Origin: RGIG5952 sp045603485
GTDB lineage: Bacteria > Verrucomicrobiota > Kiritimatiellia > RFP12 > JAAYLN01
Assembly (NCBI GenBank): GCA_045603485.1
Contig: JAZUMF010000054.1
Coordinates: 1 to 13,211 of the forward strand
Direction of reading: 5' to 3'
Length of the DNA: 13,211 nt
The notes beneath the pieces were generated by a model. That model was given only the letters and a program-made list of their open reading frames with translations. It was not told where the DNA came from and searched no databases. Every line of letters starts with the position of its first letter. Positions within the stretch are counted from its first letter, which is position 1. Positions 1 through 6,680 of the stretch are shown here, one piece after another. The position numbers were made by a program, and so were the translations under genes.

Positions 1-380
1 AAAATGAGATTACGGTGCGGAACAAAAATCATATTGTGGATGAGGTGTTGGTTGCAAGGGTCTTTAGTGGATTTAAGGGTGGTAAAGGCGATAAGGTCGG
101 CGATGTAAATAAGGGTGGTATGGATGAGACGGGTGGTAAAATCGGTAAAGGTGGCAGTGGATATAAGGGTGGTATGGGTGGTAATGGATATAAGTGTTGT
201 AGGGAGGAGAGGTTATTGAGGGCGATTGCGATTTACAAGGAGATTTCAGAGGGTGTTGTGGGGGCTACTCAGATGATGGCGAGGATTGATGCCTTTTTGG
301 ATCCTGAGCGTGTTGAGGAGGCGACAACTTTGGTATTTTTGAGAGAGAAATACCAAAATGAGATTACGGTGCGGAACAAA
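1..380 (+). repeat. Exact 26-bp direct repeat, copies 354 bp apart
   Basis: Bases 1-26 and 355-380 are identical and are read in the same frame of the left-edge gene (peptide NEITVRNK). The first copy touches the window edge, so the repeat may be longer. The intervening 354 bp equals 118 codons, keeping frame. This looks like a tandem duplication of a gene segment, with the Gly/Lys-rich linker inside the duplicated period. Confidence 0.8.
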
Positions 381-434
381 TCGAAGTGGTGGAGAAGATT
401 GATTGGCGGGGTGAAGGGTAAATGGGTAAACTAG
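1..434 (+). CDS. 3' end of an unrecognised gene with Gly/Lys-rich linker (partial, runs off left edge)
   Basis: The frame is open from base 3, so the true start lies outside the window; 143 residues and a TAG stop are visible. I do not recognise the family. The visible protein has a short N-terminal stretch, then a Gly/Lys-rich low-complexity linker (roughly residues 22-64) made of repeated GG-containing steps such as KGG and GGNGYK. A probably helical segment with RLLRAIAIYKEI and DAFLDPERVEEA follows, then a basic Trp-containing tail (KWWRRLIGG). The octapeptide NEITVRNK occurs twice, at the window edge and again near the C-terminus, encoded by an exact 26-bp direct repeat (1-26 and 355-380), so part of the gene has been duplicated. 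No signal peptide can be judged because the start is missing. Coding status is supported only by the open frame and by the repeat being read in the same frame twice. A decayed or recombined gene is possible. Confidence 0.45.
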   Translation, partial: NEITVRNKNHIVDEVLVARVFSGFKGGKGDKVGDVNKGGMDETGGKIGKGGSGYKGGMGGNGYKCCREERLLRAIAIYKEISEGVVGATQMMARIDAFLDPERVEEATTLVFLREKYQNEITVRNKSKWWRRLIGGVKGKWVN

Positions 435-444
435 ATATATGGTG

Positions 445-487
445 TCTGCCAATCAATGGATTGAATCTTCAATGGCGGCAGATTTTT
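445..487 (+). terminator. Hairpin plus T-run after the left-edge gene
   Basis: TCTGCC (445-450) pairs with GGCAGA (477-482) and is followed at once by TTTTT (483-487). A smaller CAATC/GATTG stem lies inside the loop (450-463). It sits 11 bp after the TAG stop of the left-edge gene, the expected place for a Rho-independent terminator. The long, partly structured loop lowers confidence. Confidence 0.45.
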
Positions 488-612
488 GCGAGGGTGTACT
501 ATTGTCACAGCATGATGTTTATGCTCGTCGCTACCCTAAATAACATCGTATTATTTCTCTACAATACGGAACGATACCTAATTTACCAGAATATATAATT
601 TGAGACGAATAG

Positions 613-777
613 TCAGCCATCCCCCCTATCCCGATTGCTTCCTGTAATTTTTTTTCGGGATGCGTGCTCCATACGAAGTTGTATCATTTTAGCACTCGCT
701 TTGACCGCGGCTTCAGCACATTTAACATATCTGACGACGGGATTCGTCATAACGAGATAAAAGCCTAAGTCGTTCAT
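613..777 (-). pseudogene. thiE: Remnant of thiamine-phosphate synthase ThiE (N-terminal part)
   Basis: On the minus strand an ATG at 777, preceded by an SD-like AGAGGA, opens a 54-residue frame that ends at a TGA (613-615). It begins MNDLGFYLVMTNPVV and continues with CAEAAVKASAKMIQLRME and HASRKKI. This matches the start of ThiE-type TIM barrels: a first strand ending in a T-N/D-P motif, a helix with AEAAV, and a second strand with QLRMK. ThiE normally has about 200 residues and joins the pyrimidine and thiazole moieties to make thiamin phosphate; here only about the first 45 residues look homologous. A run of eight A residues follows. The next frame (to a TAG at 531-533) reads AIGIGGMADYSSQIIYSGK, which could be a decayed C-terminal phosphate-binding part joined by an internal deletion; that extension is speculative. 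The gene lies 18 bp after a Thi4 remnant, the usual pathway neighbour, so both are best seen as relics of one lost operon. The assignment comes from recalled family motifs, not from an alignment. Confidence 0.6.
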
Positions 778-795
778 TTCACGATATCCTCTAAC

Positions 796-887
796 CTATG
801 TAATCTTGCGCCCACTCTTAAACATACCGCCGAAAATCGGCCCCATACGAAACCGCCTTGGACATTATTGGCAGCCATGCTTTCCGC
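796..887 (-). pseudogene. thi4: Remnant of Thi4-type thiazole synthase (C-terminal end, frameshifted)
   Basis: The minus strand from 887 reads AESMAANNVQGGF in one frame and then, after an apparent single-base deletion near 848-850, RMGPIFGGMFKSGRKIT and a TAG stop (796-798) in the next. Adding one base restores MAANNVxGGFRMGPIFGGMxxSG, which resembles the conserved C-terminal FAD/NAD-binding motif of Thi4-family (ADP-thiazole / sulfide-dependent thiazole) synthases, typically GMA..V.G..RMGP.FGGM..SG. Only about 30 of some 260 residues remain; upstream, a run of nine A/T bases and unrelated sequence replace the rest. The stop is followed after 18 bp by the thiE remnant in the same direction. 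The motif match is good but short, and the call depends on it plus the neighbouring remnant. Confidence 0.55.
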
Positions 888-902
888 CAAAAAAAAATTA
901 TT

Positions 903-932
903 TTGTCAGATTTAGAGATGGATTGCGTATCT
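903..932 (+). promoter_or_regulatory. Possible sigma70-type promoter for the 987-5511 cluster
   Basis: TTGTCA (903-908) and GTATCT (927-932) are spaced by 18 bp, and a TGC immediately before the second box resembles an extended -10. This places a start of transcription about 45 bp before the first gene of the cluster. The -10 box is a weak match, so this is a candidate only. Confidence 0.3.
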
Positions 933-986
933 GTAGTAGAAAGGTAAATCGTTTTTTCGGTTTTCGTTCGGGATTTTGGAGTTTTT

Positions 987-2618
987 ATGAGTGTGCTAAG
1001 ACTTTCTTTATTTATTGTTATGCTTGCTTGTTTCGCATCAGGGCAAGCAATGACAAATGCTCAAATCGATAAAAAGATTAAGCATTTATCTAGCTTAAAT
1101 TGTGACTATGAAGTTGCTGGTGAATGGTTTAAGTTATCTAAGGAAATAAAAAATAGAGAGTTAAGGCAGGAAGTATTGAAAACGGCTGGCGCCGCTCTCC
1201 TTTATTCAAAAAAAGGTGGCGTATATCAAAATACTGTTCGCTCTTTAATAGATGATGTAACAGAGTTTGAAGAGTCGTTAATTGTTGATTGCGATAAATG
1301 TAGCGGCTCTAGAGATTATGAGTCTGAGTGCAAGAAATGTGAAGGGGCGAGGCGGTGTACATATGCTAGCTGCAGAGACGGGCAAATATATGTGCGAGGT
1401 GTTGGTACCATACCAAGTCGCTATGACCGTTGCCGTGAATGCCGAGGCACTGGAATCTGCCAAGAGTGTAAAGGTAAAGGGCGAGTTACCGGCAAGTGCC
1501 GCCAATGCAATGGTAAGGGGCAACGAATGAGTTCAGATGCGATGTTGCAGGCCTATAGAGATCACGCATCAGCCGCTAGAGCGATTCTTAATGGTAATAT
1601 TGCTGCCGCAAAACGAGAAAAGGCTATTCGCGAGCGTTTTATGGACCCTCGTACTGTGACGCAAACAAGTTGGGATAAGAAAAAATATGAGTTTTCCTCT
1701 GAAGACAAAAATGCGCTAGAAAAAATGGTAAAAACCGCAAGGCAGAAATCAATTGCTATTGCCGTAGATGCATCGACCGTTAAGAGCTCAGGTTTTAATT
1801 TACAGAGCCTTGGTTCTAGTTTTGTTGCAGATTTAAGCTCAGAGATTGATGGGCTCGGCTTTTTGCGTGTTGTTACGGAATTTGGCAACGAACAACTTCT
1901 TTCTTTTATTGAAGGAGGGTATGGAAAAGCTTCAACTGTGGAAATTCCTGATTATATTCTCTTATGTCGTCTTACATATGTTTCAGCGACATCGCAATGG
2001 AATCCTAAAAAAGTTATGATAAAGGCGTTTTTCCAAGTATATGACCGCTCTGTAAGCGCAACAAGGTTTTCTAAGACAATTCCAAAAGAAGAGCCACGCC
2101 CAGACTCTGGTCCTGCGTCAGATACGGTGATGCGTCTTTTTGCTGTAACCGCGAAAGAATATATGGAGCAGATTACAGGAGAAATAGGTCCCGTGGGAAT
2201 AGTTATGAAAACTACAGGAGGTGGGCGTTATGCTTATATTTCACTTGGAGAAAAAGCGGGTCTAGTTGCAAATGGAAGAGTCCAGTTTTTTAAGAGTGGT
2301 GGCAATGATTTCGGTGGGCTTGTGGTGAACAGTTACACCGATGAGAGCGATGATGATGCTCAAGGAACAGGAAGTAAGAGAGTTCAAAATCTAAAGCGTC
2401 GTGCAGAGATTAATTGGGAATCTGTTGCCGATGGTCATGTTTCGGAAGGGACGCTTCCAGAGCCAACAAGAGCATGGATAGTTGTTGAGAACTTTGATAA
2501 AAACAATCCTCTTGTTATGCCAGGTATGGGAGTACGAATTGTTCCAGTGTCTAGGAAGACAAAACCGTCATCGTCTAAAAATGATAGCTCCCCATCTAAT
2601 AGTTTTTTTGACTTCTAA
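987..2618 (+). CDS. Exported protein with DnaJ-like Cys-rich zinc-finger region and LpoB/CsgG-like C-terminal part
   Basis: 543 residues. GGAG six bases upstream supports the ATG at 987. The N-terminus is a short basic start and hydrophobic core (SVLRLSLFIVMLACFASGQA), a Sec signal peptide; MLAC could be a poor lipobox. Residues 102-178 carry six cysteine pairs (C102/C105, C115/C118, C124/C129, C149/C152, C158/C161, C171/C174). The last three are CxxCxGxG units (CRECRGTG, CQECKGKG, CRQCNGKG) like the zinc-binding repeats of DnaJ, but there is no J domain. Residues about 250-400 contain alternating strands and helices (SIAIAVDAST, FVADLSSEI, PDYILLCRLTYV, VMIKAFFQVYD) reminiscent of CsgG/LpoB-like periplasmic domains; this is inference. 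Residues 410-520 look beta-rich and end in a Ser-rich tail. It is the first of four same-strand genes with gaps of about 30 bp. A zinc-finger region predicted outside the cytoplasm is unusual. Specific function unknown. Confidence 0.85.
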   Translation: MSVLRLSLFIVMLACFASGQAMTNAQIDKKIKHLSSLNCDYEVAGEWFKLSKEIKNRELRQEVLKTAGAALLYSKKGGVYQNTVRSLIDDVTEFEESLIVDCDKCSGSRDYESECKKCEGARRCTYASCRDGQIYVRGVGTIPSRYDRCRECRGTGICQECKGKGRVTGKCRQCNGKGQRMSSDAMLQAYRDHASAARAILNGNIAAAKREKAIRERFMDPRTVTQTSWDKKKYEFSSEDKNALEKMVKTARQKSIAIAVDASTVKSSGFNLQSLGSSFVADLSSEIDGLGFLRVVTEFGNEQLLSFIEGGYGKASTVEIPDYILLCRLTYVSATSQWNPKKVMIKAFFQVYDRSVSATRFSKTIPKEEPRPDSGPASDTVMRLFAVTAKEYMEQITGEIGPVGIVMKTTGGGRYAYISLGEKAGLVANGRVQFFKSGGNDFGGLVVNSYTDESDDDAQGTGSKRVQNLKRRAEINWESVADGHVSEGTLPEPTRAWIVVENFDKNNPLVMPGMGVRIVPVSRKTKPSSSKNDSSPSNSFFDF

Positions 2619-2653
2619 AATAACTTTTTTCTGTAACACAAAAGGAGACAACA

Positions 2654-3931
2654 ATGAATAAGTTAACACTCGTTGCAGCAATTACAACTATTGCGATAAC
2701 AGGTAATATTGTGGCATTGTCTGCAAATGCACCAAAAAAGATAATGTTAAAGCTTTCAACAGTCGAGACTATTGGGTCTCGCCACCAAAAAACTTGGAAT
2801 CCCCCTTCAAAGCCATTAGTATTATCTGAAAAACCATATTCTGTTGTAGATATAAATAATGCTACCCCGGAAGAAGCTGATCGTATGCGTAGGAAAAATG
2901 AAGCAATAGAAGATGCTCAGAGAACGGCAAACGAACGAATTGCATTTGAGAATTGGAGCGCTGAATATAGACATATGAAGGGCGTTCAAGCACAATTAGA
3001 GGGCAATGAGTATGGGCGTCAAATCATTATTGCGCTTGATAAATTTGCGGCCATTGCTGGATCGTTCTTTGACTCAGATTACATAGAGTATTTTCATAGA
3101 ATGGATAATGACGAAGGGTGGAAAGAAAAGTCTTTAACAGAAATGACCAGCCCTGATGTTGTTGCAGCACCATATTTCATAAAGTTGGTTTTTGATGACC
3201 CTCATCCATCAACCGCTGTTGTTGAAATGAATGGGCAAGAGTTCAAAAACACAAAATGTGAGCAAAAAGTTATCTATCATGTTCAAGACAATAGCGGAAA
3301 AACGATTACTTCTGGGATGGTTAAAAAATCAAAGTTAAGCCGCACATCTAATGCCGTTCAAATTAGTGGCACACTTGAGAATGACTTAGTAGATCTAATG
3401 GAGGAATGCTTGCAAGAAATAGCTAAGCGCATCAATGACCATTTTGTCCTTACTGTATCATTTACGCTTGTTGGACCTAAGGATGATGATGAATTTGATG
3501 CGGAAAAAGGCACGATAGAGATAAATGGTGAAACTTACAATTCTGGTGATGAGTTCAAAATTTTAAGGGGGAGTTACCCAGTAAAAGTTGAGATGGAGGA
3601 TTATGAGTTATCAAAAACCACCTACTCTATCACAAAGAGTGATGAAATTGAACTTAAAATGAAGTCAACAAAATGTAAGTTAACTATTACCGTTAAAGGG
3701 CCATCGGGGGATAAGGAATTTGATGCCGGGAGTGCACAGATATCAGTTAAAAGTAATGATGGGCAGGAAGAATTTAGTCTTTCCAGTGGAGAGGCTGAAC
3801 AGATTCCACATGGGAAATATACCATTGATGTTGAGATGGATGGTTATAAAGCCAAGTCCAAAAAAATTGATCTTAAGAGCAGTTCAAAGAAAGAGACGAT
3901 TACGATGCTCAAGGATAAGGTCAACGAGTAA
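2654..3931 (+). CDS. Exported protein with two C-terminal PEGA-like domains
   Basis: 425 residues, started by an ATG with AAGGAG eight bases upstream. MNKLTLVAAITTIAITGNIVALSANA is a clear Sec signal peptide. Residues about 70-110 are Arg/Glu-rich and helical. Residues 115-265 form a mixed domain with PYFIKLVFDD, KVIYHVQD and LVDLMEECLQEIAKRI, whose pattern recalls LpoB/CsgG-type periplasmic proteins and may be related to the middle of the preceding gene product; this is not certain. Two beta-rich repeats follow (about 264-342 and 343-423). Each has a strand such as LTVSFTLVGP or LTITVKGP, a DxEFDA step, and an ending like LRGSYPVKVEMEDYEL or IPHGKYTIDVEMDGYKA. The G-x-Y-x-V/I-x-V-E-M-x-G/D-Y pattern is typical of PEGA domains, surface or envelope modules of unclear ligand. 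Probably co-transcribed with the genes on either side. Confidence 0.85.
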   Translation: MNKLTLVAAITTIAITGNIVALSANAPKKIMLKLSTVETIGSRHQKTWNPPSKPLVLSEKPYSVVDINNATPEEADRMRRKNEAIEDAQRTANERIAFENWSAEYRHMKGVQAQLEGNEYGRQIIIALDKFAAIAGSFFDSDYIEYFHRMDNDEGWKEKSLTEMTSPDVVAAPYFIKLVFDDPHPSTAVVEMNGQEFKNTKCEQKVIYHVQDNSGKTITSGMVKKSKLSRTSNAVQISGTLENDLVDLMEECLQEIAKRINDHFVLTVSFTLVGPKDDDEFDAEKGTIEINGETYNSGDEFKILRGSYPVKVEMEDYELSKTTYSITKSDEIELKMKSTKCKLTITVKGPSGDKEFDAGSAQISVKSNDGQEEFSLSSGEAEQIPHGKYTIDVEMDGYKAKSKKIDLKSSSKKETITMLKDKVNE

Positions 3932-3964
3932 AGCTTATAGAATCAATTCTTGGGAGTATTCACA

Positions 3965-5032
3965 ATGGCTACAGAATCAACAAATGTTAAATTTTCGTGC
4001 CCGCATTGCGGGCAGCATCTTGCCGTAGAATCCGACATGGCTGGTTTAGAATTTGACTGCCCAAACTGTGGGAAAAAGGTTATTGTAAACACATCAAATG
4101 CGGAAGAAAATGGTGTAGCCATTGATATCAATAGCAATATTAATACTCTGAAATCTGAAGAAGTGGCACAGGATAGCGCAACTTCTTCAGATAATAATAC
4201 TGTTACTAATGATAATCCATTTTTGAAGGATTGGGAAAATGCCAAGGCTAAAGCGAAGGCCGGGGGAGAGGTTGCAAAGGAGCTTTCAGGAAAGGCTTGG
4301 GAGTCCTCAAAGGAGTATGGTAAGAAGGCTGCTAGGACTCTAGGGGAAGCAGGCGATGCTCTTAAGACCAAGTGGGAAGAGGAAAGTGCTAAGAACCGAA
4401 AAGATAATCCGACACGCAAAGAGTGGATTATTGTAAAGCTAAAAGTTTTGCTTGAAACATTAAAGTGGTGTTGGTTTAATCTTTTAGCGAAGTCTTCTAT
4501 ATTAAAAAGGACTCATACTTATGTTTGTTATAAATGGAATAGTAGTAGTAACAAGACACGCAAGTTTATTAAGATAGGACTGGTGTCTGCATTGGTTATA
4601 TTTGTACTGGTTCCAATAATAGATAATGTTTCTGGATATAAGGCAAAGCGTCAAGAGCGGAGAGAAAGGATTGCTAGAGCTGAAAGATGGGCTGCGGAAA
4701 AATCGAGAATGCAATCACGAGGATTAGTCTATATAGGTGGGAAGTGGATGACGCCTGGGTCTGCACGAAATGTTAAATTTGAAGTTTTTCAAATTTTTGA
4801 AGATGGTCATGCGTTGTGCGAATCATCTGATGGCATTATGTTTGCTTTACTTTTCTCAGCTTCAGACAACAGAAGAATAGCCGAAGGTGATATGTGTATG
4901 AATGATTTATATAGATGTGGAACTTATTCATATACTACGGTCCAAAAAGCTAGAAGGCGAGTTCCTCAATATGCAATTGACCTAGAAGTAGCTGAGAAAT
5001 TAATCGACTACGAAGATTCTGATGGTAGCTAA
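3965..5032 (+). CDS. Zinc-ribbon single-pass membrane protein
   Basis: 355 residues. I chose ATG 3965 because GGGAG (3952-3956) lies eight bases before it; a start at 3950 would add five residues but has no SD. Residues 10-40 form a two-knuckle zinc ribbon (CPHCGQHL and CPNCGKKV, C12/C15 and C32/C35) of a kind common at the N-terminus of PVC-group membrane proteins. An acidic/Asn-rich linker (45-85) is followed by a long Lys/Ala/Glu-rich helical region (88-150), a segment rich in aromatic residues (154-190), a transmembrane helix (about 202-222, IGLVSALVIFVLVPII), and a very basic helix (226-248). The C-terminal domain begins GLVYIGGKWMTPGSA and has several cysteines (C285, C311, C318). With basic residues on both sides of the helix, membrane orientation is unclear. 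Gaps are 33 bp upstream and 29 bp downstream. Function unknown; possibly a membrane partner of the exported proteins encoded alongside. Confidence 0.85.
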   Translation: MATESTNVKFSCPHCGQHLAVESDMAGLEFDCPNCGKKVIVNTSNAEENGVAIDINSNINTLKSEEVAQDSATSSDNNTVTNDNPFLKDWENAKAKAKAGGEVAKELSGKAWESSKEYGKKAARTLGEAGDALKTKWEEESAKNRKDNPTRKEWIIVKLKVLLETLKWCWFNLLAKSSILKRTHTYVCYKWNSSSNKTRKFIKIGLVSALVIFVLVPIIDNVSGYKAKRQERRERIARAERWAAEKSRMQSRGLVYIGGKWMTPGSARNVKFEVFQIFEDGHALCESSDGIMFALLFSASDNRRIAEGDMCMNDLYRCGTYSYTTVQKARRRVPQYAIDLEVAEKLIDYEDSDGS

Positions 5033-5061
5033 TTTAGAATAGACAACCAAAGGATTAATAA

Positions 5062-5511
5062 ATGAACAAGCAAACTTTACTAGCAGTTATTATTTGCTCA
5101 ATTGCGACTATTGTTAGTGCGCAATATTATTCATATCCTGCTGGCAGGAATGGTACGACATATCATTCGGGTGGCAATGGCTCTTCTGCAGGACGAACAA
5201 CAGTTAATGGTAATAATGCTTATCATTACAACGGGAGTGGTACTTCCGTCGGTCGTTCTCAGACGAGTGGTAATAACACTTATCATTACAACGGGAGCGG
5301 TACTTCCACCGGTCGTTCTCAAACGACTGGTAACAATACTTATCATTACAATGGGAGCGGTACTTCCACCGGTCGTTCTCAAACGACTGGAAATACCACT
5401 TACCATTACGACGCGCAAGGGCGGCAAACCGGTCGCTCTCAAACGATTGGCAATAAAACTTACCATTACGATGCGCAAGGGCGGCAAACAGGCTCTTCGA
5501 TGGCGTATTAA
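5062..5511 (+). CDS. Small exported protein built of six 20-residue YHYNGSG/YHYDAQGR repeats
   Basis: 149 residues, with AGGA upstream of ATG 5062. A Sec signal peptide (MNKQTLLAVIICSIATIVSA) starts like that of the PEGA-domain protein two genes earlier (MNK-TL-A). After a short Tyr-rich stretch, residues 31-149 are six consecutive 20-residue units. The first is the most diverged; units 2-4 carry TYHYNGSGTSTGRSQT; units 5-6 carry TYHYDAQGRQTGRS. The last form resembles the Y-D-x-x-G-R-x-T core of YD/RHS-type repeats, though each unit here is too short for a full RHS repeat. A secreted, low-complexity, surface or matrix-type protein is likely. Last gene of the cluster; a hairpin follows 16 bp after the stop. 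Function unknown. Confidence 0.8.
   Translation: MNKQTLLAVIICSIATIVSAQYYSYPAGRNGTTYHSGGNGSSAGRTTVNGNNAYHYNGSGTSVGRSQTSGNNTYHYNGSGTSTGRSQTTGNNTYHYNGSGTSTGRSQTTGNTTYHYDAQGRQTGRSQTIGNKTYHYDAQGRQTGSSMAY
5152..5508 (+). repeat. 60-bp tandem repeats inside the last gene of the cluster
   Basis: Six units of 60 bp (the last shortened) start at 5152, 5212, 5272, 5332, 5392 and 5452. Units 3 and 4 are almost identical in DNA. Units 5 and 6 form a second subtype with GACGCGCAAGGGCGGCAAAC-like cores. The gradient of divergence points to stepwise expansion by unequal exchange or slippage, with the coding frame kept. Confidence 0.9.
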
Positions 5512-5527
5512 TTGCGAGACTTATAAG

Positions 5528-5543
5528 GCCCTTTTTAAAGGGC
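5528..5543. terminator. Hairpin between convergent operons
   Basis: GCCCTT (5528-5533) pairs with AAGGGC (5538-5543) around a TTTA loop, 16 bp after the stop at 5511, followed by a T-rich stretch (TAATTGTTCCTT). It is the likely transcription end of the plus-strand cluster. The U-tract is imperfect. It is palindromic and could also act on minus-strand transcripts arriving from the hyf-like operon. Confidence 0.5.
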
Positions 5544-5568
5544 TAATTGTTCCTTGAGGCAACTGTTA

Positions 5569-5940
5569 CCCTAAATTCGGCAGTTGGGGGCAGATAGATA
5601 ATAGGGTGCCTGACGGCAAGGAGCCTTGTGTCCCTGAGTCCCTGTAATAAACTTTTAAGTGTTAGGCTTGACATTCTATCAAAAACTTGACTCAATAACT
5701 TTCTATAACTTAAGCAAAGTTTGCAAGTAGAATCAGTATGACAGTTTGCGAGTTTTGCAGTTTTTTTCACGCGTAGCGAAAGCAATACTACAATATGGAA
5801 GTTAGACGCGAGACATTAGACTTGTGCGATTTTGGACTTAAGACTTCTAGGAATCTTATGTGGACGGGCAATTAAACTTATCGGGCTCAAAGCTATTGTC
5901 TCAAATGGTGATTATGAGCCTACAACTGCCGTTTTTAGGG
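5569..5940. mobile_element. Putative 372-bp MITE-like element with terminal inverted repeats
   Basis: The ends are CCCTAAATTCGGCAGTTG (5569-5586) and the inverted copy CAACTGCCGTTTTTAGGG (5923-5940), identical at 16 of 18 positions. TTA flanks the element on both sides (5566-5568 and 5941-5943), as a 3-bp target duplication would. No credible gene lies inside; small open frames look random. The interior holds a CAAGG/CCTTG palindrome near 5620, a repeated GTCCCTGA/GTCCCTGT, TTGAC boxes (5668, 5687), a block also found near 12403-12454, and a GGCTCA/TGAGCC pair (5884-5889/5915-5920). The right TTA is the stop codon (TAA on the minus strand) of the ferredoxin/small-subunit gene, so the element abuts it exactly. 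IS5-like elements can make TNA duplications, but no parent transposase is visible here. Confidence 0.4.
5654..5710 (+). repeat. Dispersed degenerate repeat, copy A
   Basis: Shares with 12403-12454, in the same order and orientation, CTTTTAAGTGTTAGGCT (there CTTTAAGTGTCAGACT), CTTGACAT, and CTCAAT..CTTTCTATA.CT, separated by small insertions or deletions. Downstream of both copies (about 95 bp at A and 120 bp at B) lies an ATAT(T)GGAAGTT block (near 5793 and 12569). It may be a genome-wide intergenic repeat or a conserved regulatory arrangement. Confidence 0.4.
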
Positions 5941-6672
5941 TTATTTCCCAGTAAATCGGCGGAGGGCTTCAAGGGTGGTGGCCGGATGGGGCGGACACCC
6001 CGGAATGAAGAGGGCGGGCTCTGTCGGCAATTTGCCTTGTTTGTAGAGACCTCCTGATATTGCACAAGCTCCGGCGACTATTAGGAATTTCGGGTCTGGC
6101 GTAGCCGCGTAGGTTTTGTCGAGGGCTAACTGCATATTTTCGGAGATTGGCCCTGTTAGATAGATGGCGTCGGCATGGCGAGGGGAGGCTACGAAGCGAA
6201 TGCCGAAGCGTGCCATGTCCCATGCCGGTGTGCCGAGAACATTAGCGTCGAGCTCGCATGCTGCGCAACCTCCTGCTGAGACTTCGCGCATCTGAAGTGA
6301 CTTTGAGAGTGCTTTCGCTTGAGGGTCGGTTTGAAGGGGAGGTGTATATGGCGGCTCTCCCGCTTTTACTATCAAATCCTCGCGTTTGAAGACGCCTAGG
6401 CGGTATTCACGGGTAAAGCGAAGCTTTGAAGATACTTCGGCGCAGCGTCCGCAAAAGGTGCAGCGTCCCATGTCGAGCATGGCGACTCCGTCTTTGAAGC
6501 ATAGGGCGTCGGGAGAGGGGCAGACGGCTTTCATCTTGGCAATGTCATCTTCAGTTGTCTCTTTGTCTATTTCGGGGCGTCCACGGAATTCGGGTGGCAG
6601 ATTGGGAGGGGCTGGAGGAAACGAGCCTGTGCGACAGCCTTCTTTGATTCGTGCGATTAGTGCCTTTAACAT
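5941..6672 (-). CDS. hyfI: Ferredoxin/NuoB-like small subunit fusion of a hydrogenase-related complex (HyfI/HyfH-like)
   Basis: 243 residues, ATG at 6672, eight bases after the large-subunit stop, with AAGG overlapping that stop codon region. The N-terminal half carries one [4Fe-4S] ferredoxin cluster: C71/C74/C77 (CTFCGRC) plus the Cys-Pro C51. The second cluster of a full two-cluster ferredoxin is gone. The C-terminal half (about 130-230) is NuoB/hydrogenase small-subunit-like with CAACE (C136, C139), GACAISGG (C203) and PGCPPHP (C226), all four ligands for the proximal [4Fe-4S] cluster (N2 equivalent). In E. coli Hyf and Hyc these are two separate proteins (HyfH/HycF and HyfI/HycG). The fusion would pass electrons from an unknown donor through two clusters to the large subunit on the cytoplasmic side of the membrane. 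Last gene of the operon; its TAA stop touches the MITE-like element. Confidence 0.88.
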   Translation of the reverse strand: MLKALIARIKEGCRTGSFPPAPPNLPPEFRGRPEIDKETTEDDIAKMKAVCPSPDALCFKDGVAMLDMGRCTFCGRCAEVSSKLRFTREYRLGVFKREDLIVKAGEPPYTPPLQTDPQAKALSKSLQMREVSAGGCAACELDANVLGTPAWDMARFGIRFVASPRHADAIYLTGPISENMQLALDKTYAATPDPKFLIVAGACAISGGLYKQGKLPTEPALFIPGCPPHPATTLEALRRFTGK

Positions 6673-6680
6673 GGTGTGCC

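Noticed and set aside
531..541. A third TACCCTAAAT sequence resembling the left end of the MITE-like element
   Set aside because: Only ten bases match and the rest of the terminal repeat is absent.
628..661. ATCCCGA/TCGGGAT inverted repeat
   Set aside because: Seven-base stem with a 20-base loop inside the thiE remnant; no T-run in the right place for a terminator and no other support.
5131..5487. Long open frames on the other strand and in the +2 frame across the repeat gene
   Set aside because: The 60-bp period keeps alternative frames open; only the 5062 frame has a signal peptide, an SD and a sensible repeat protein.
5152..5508. Regularly spaced repeats that could suggest a CRISPR array
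   Set aside because: The 60-bp units are contiguous, coding and lack unique spacers.
5543..5785. 80-codon minus-strand open frame in the convergent gap
   Set aside because: No recognisable domain or SD, and it crosses the terminator side and one terminal repeat of the MITE-like element.
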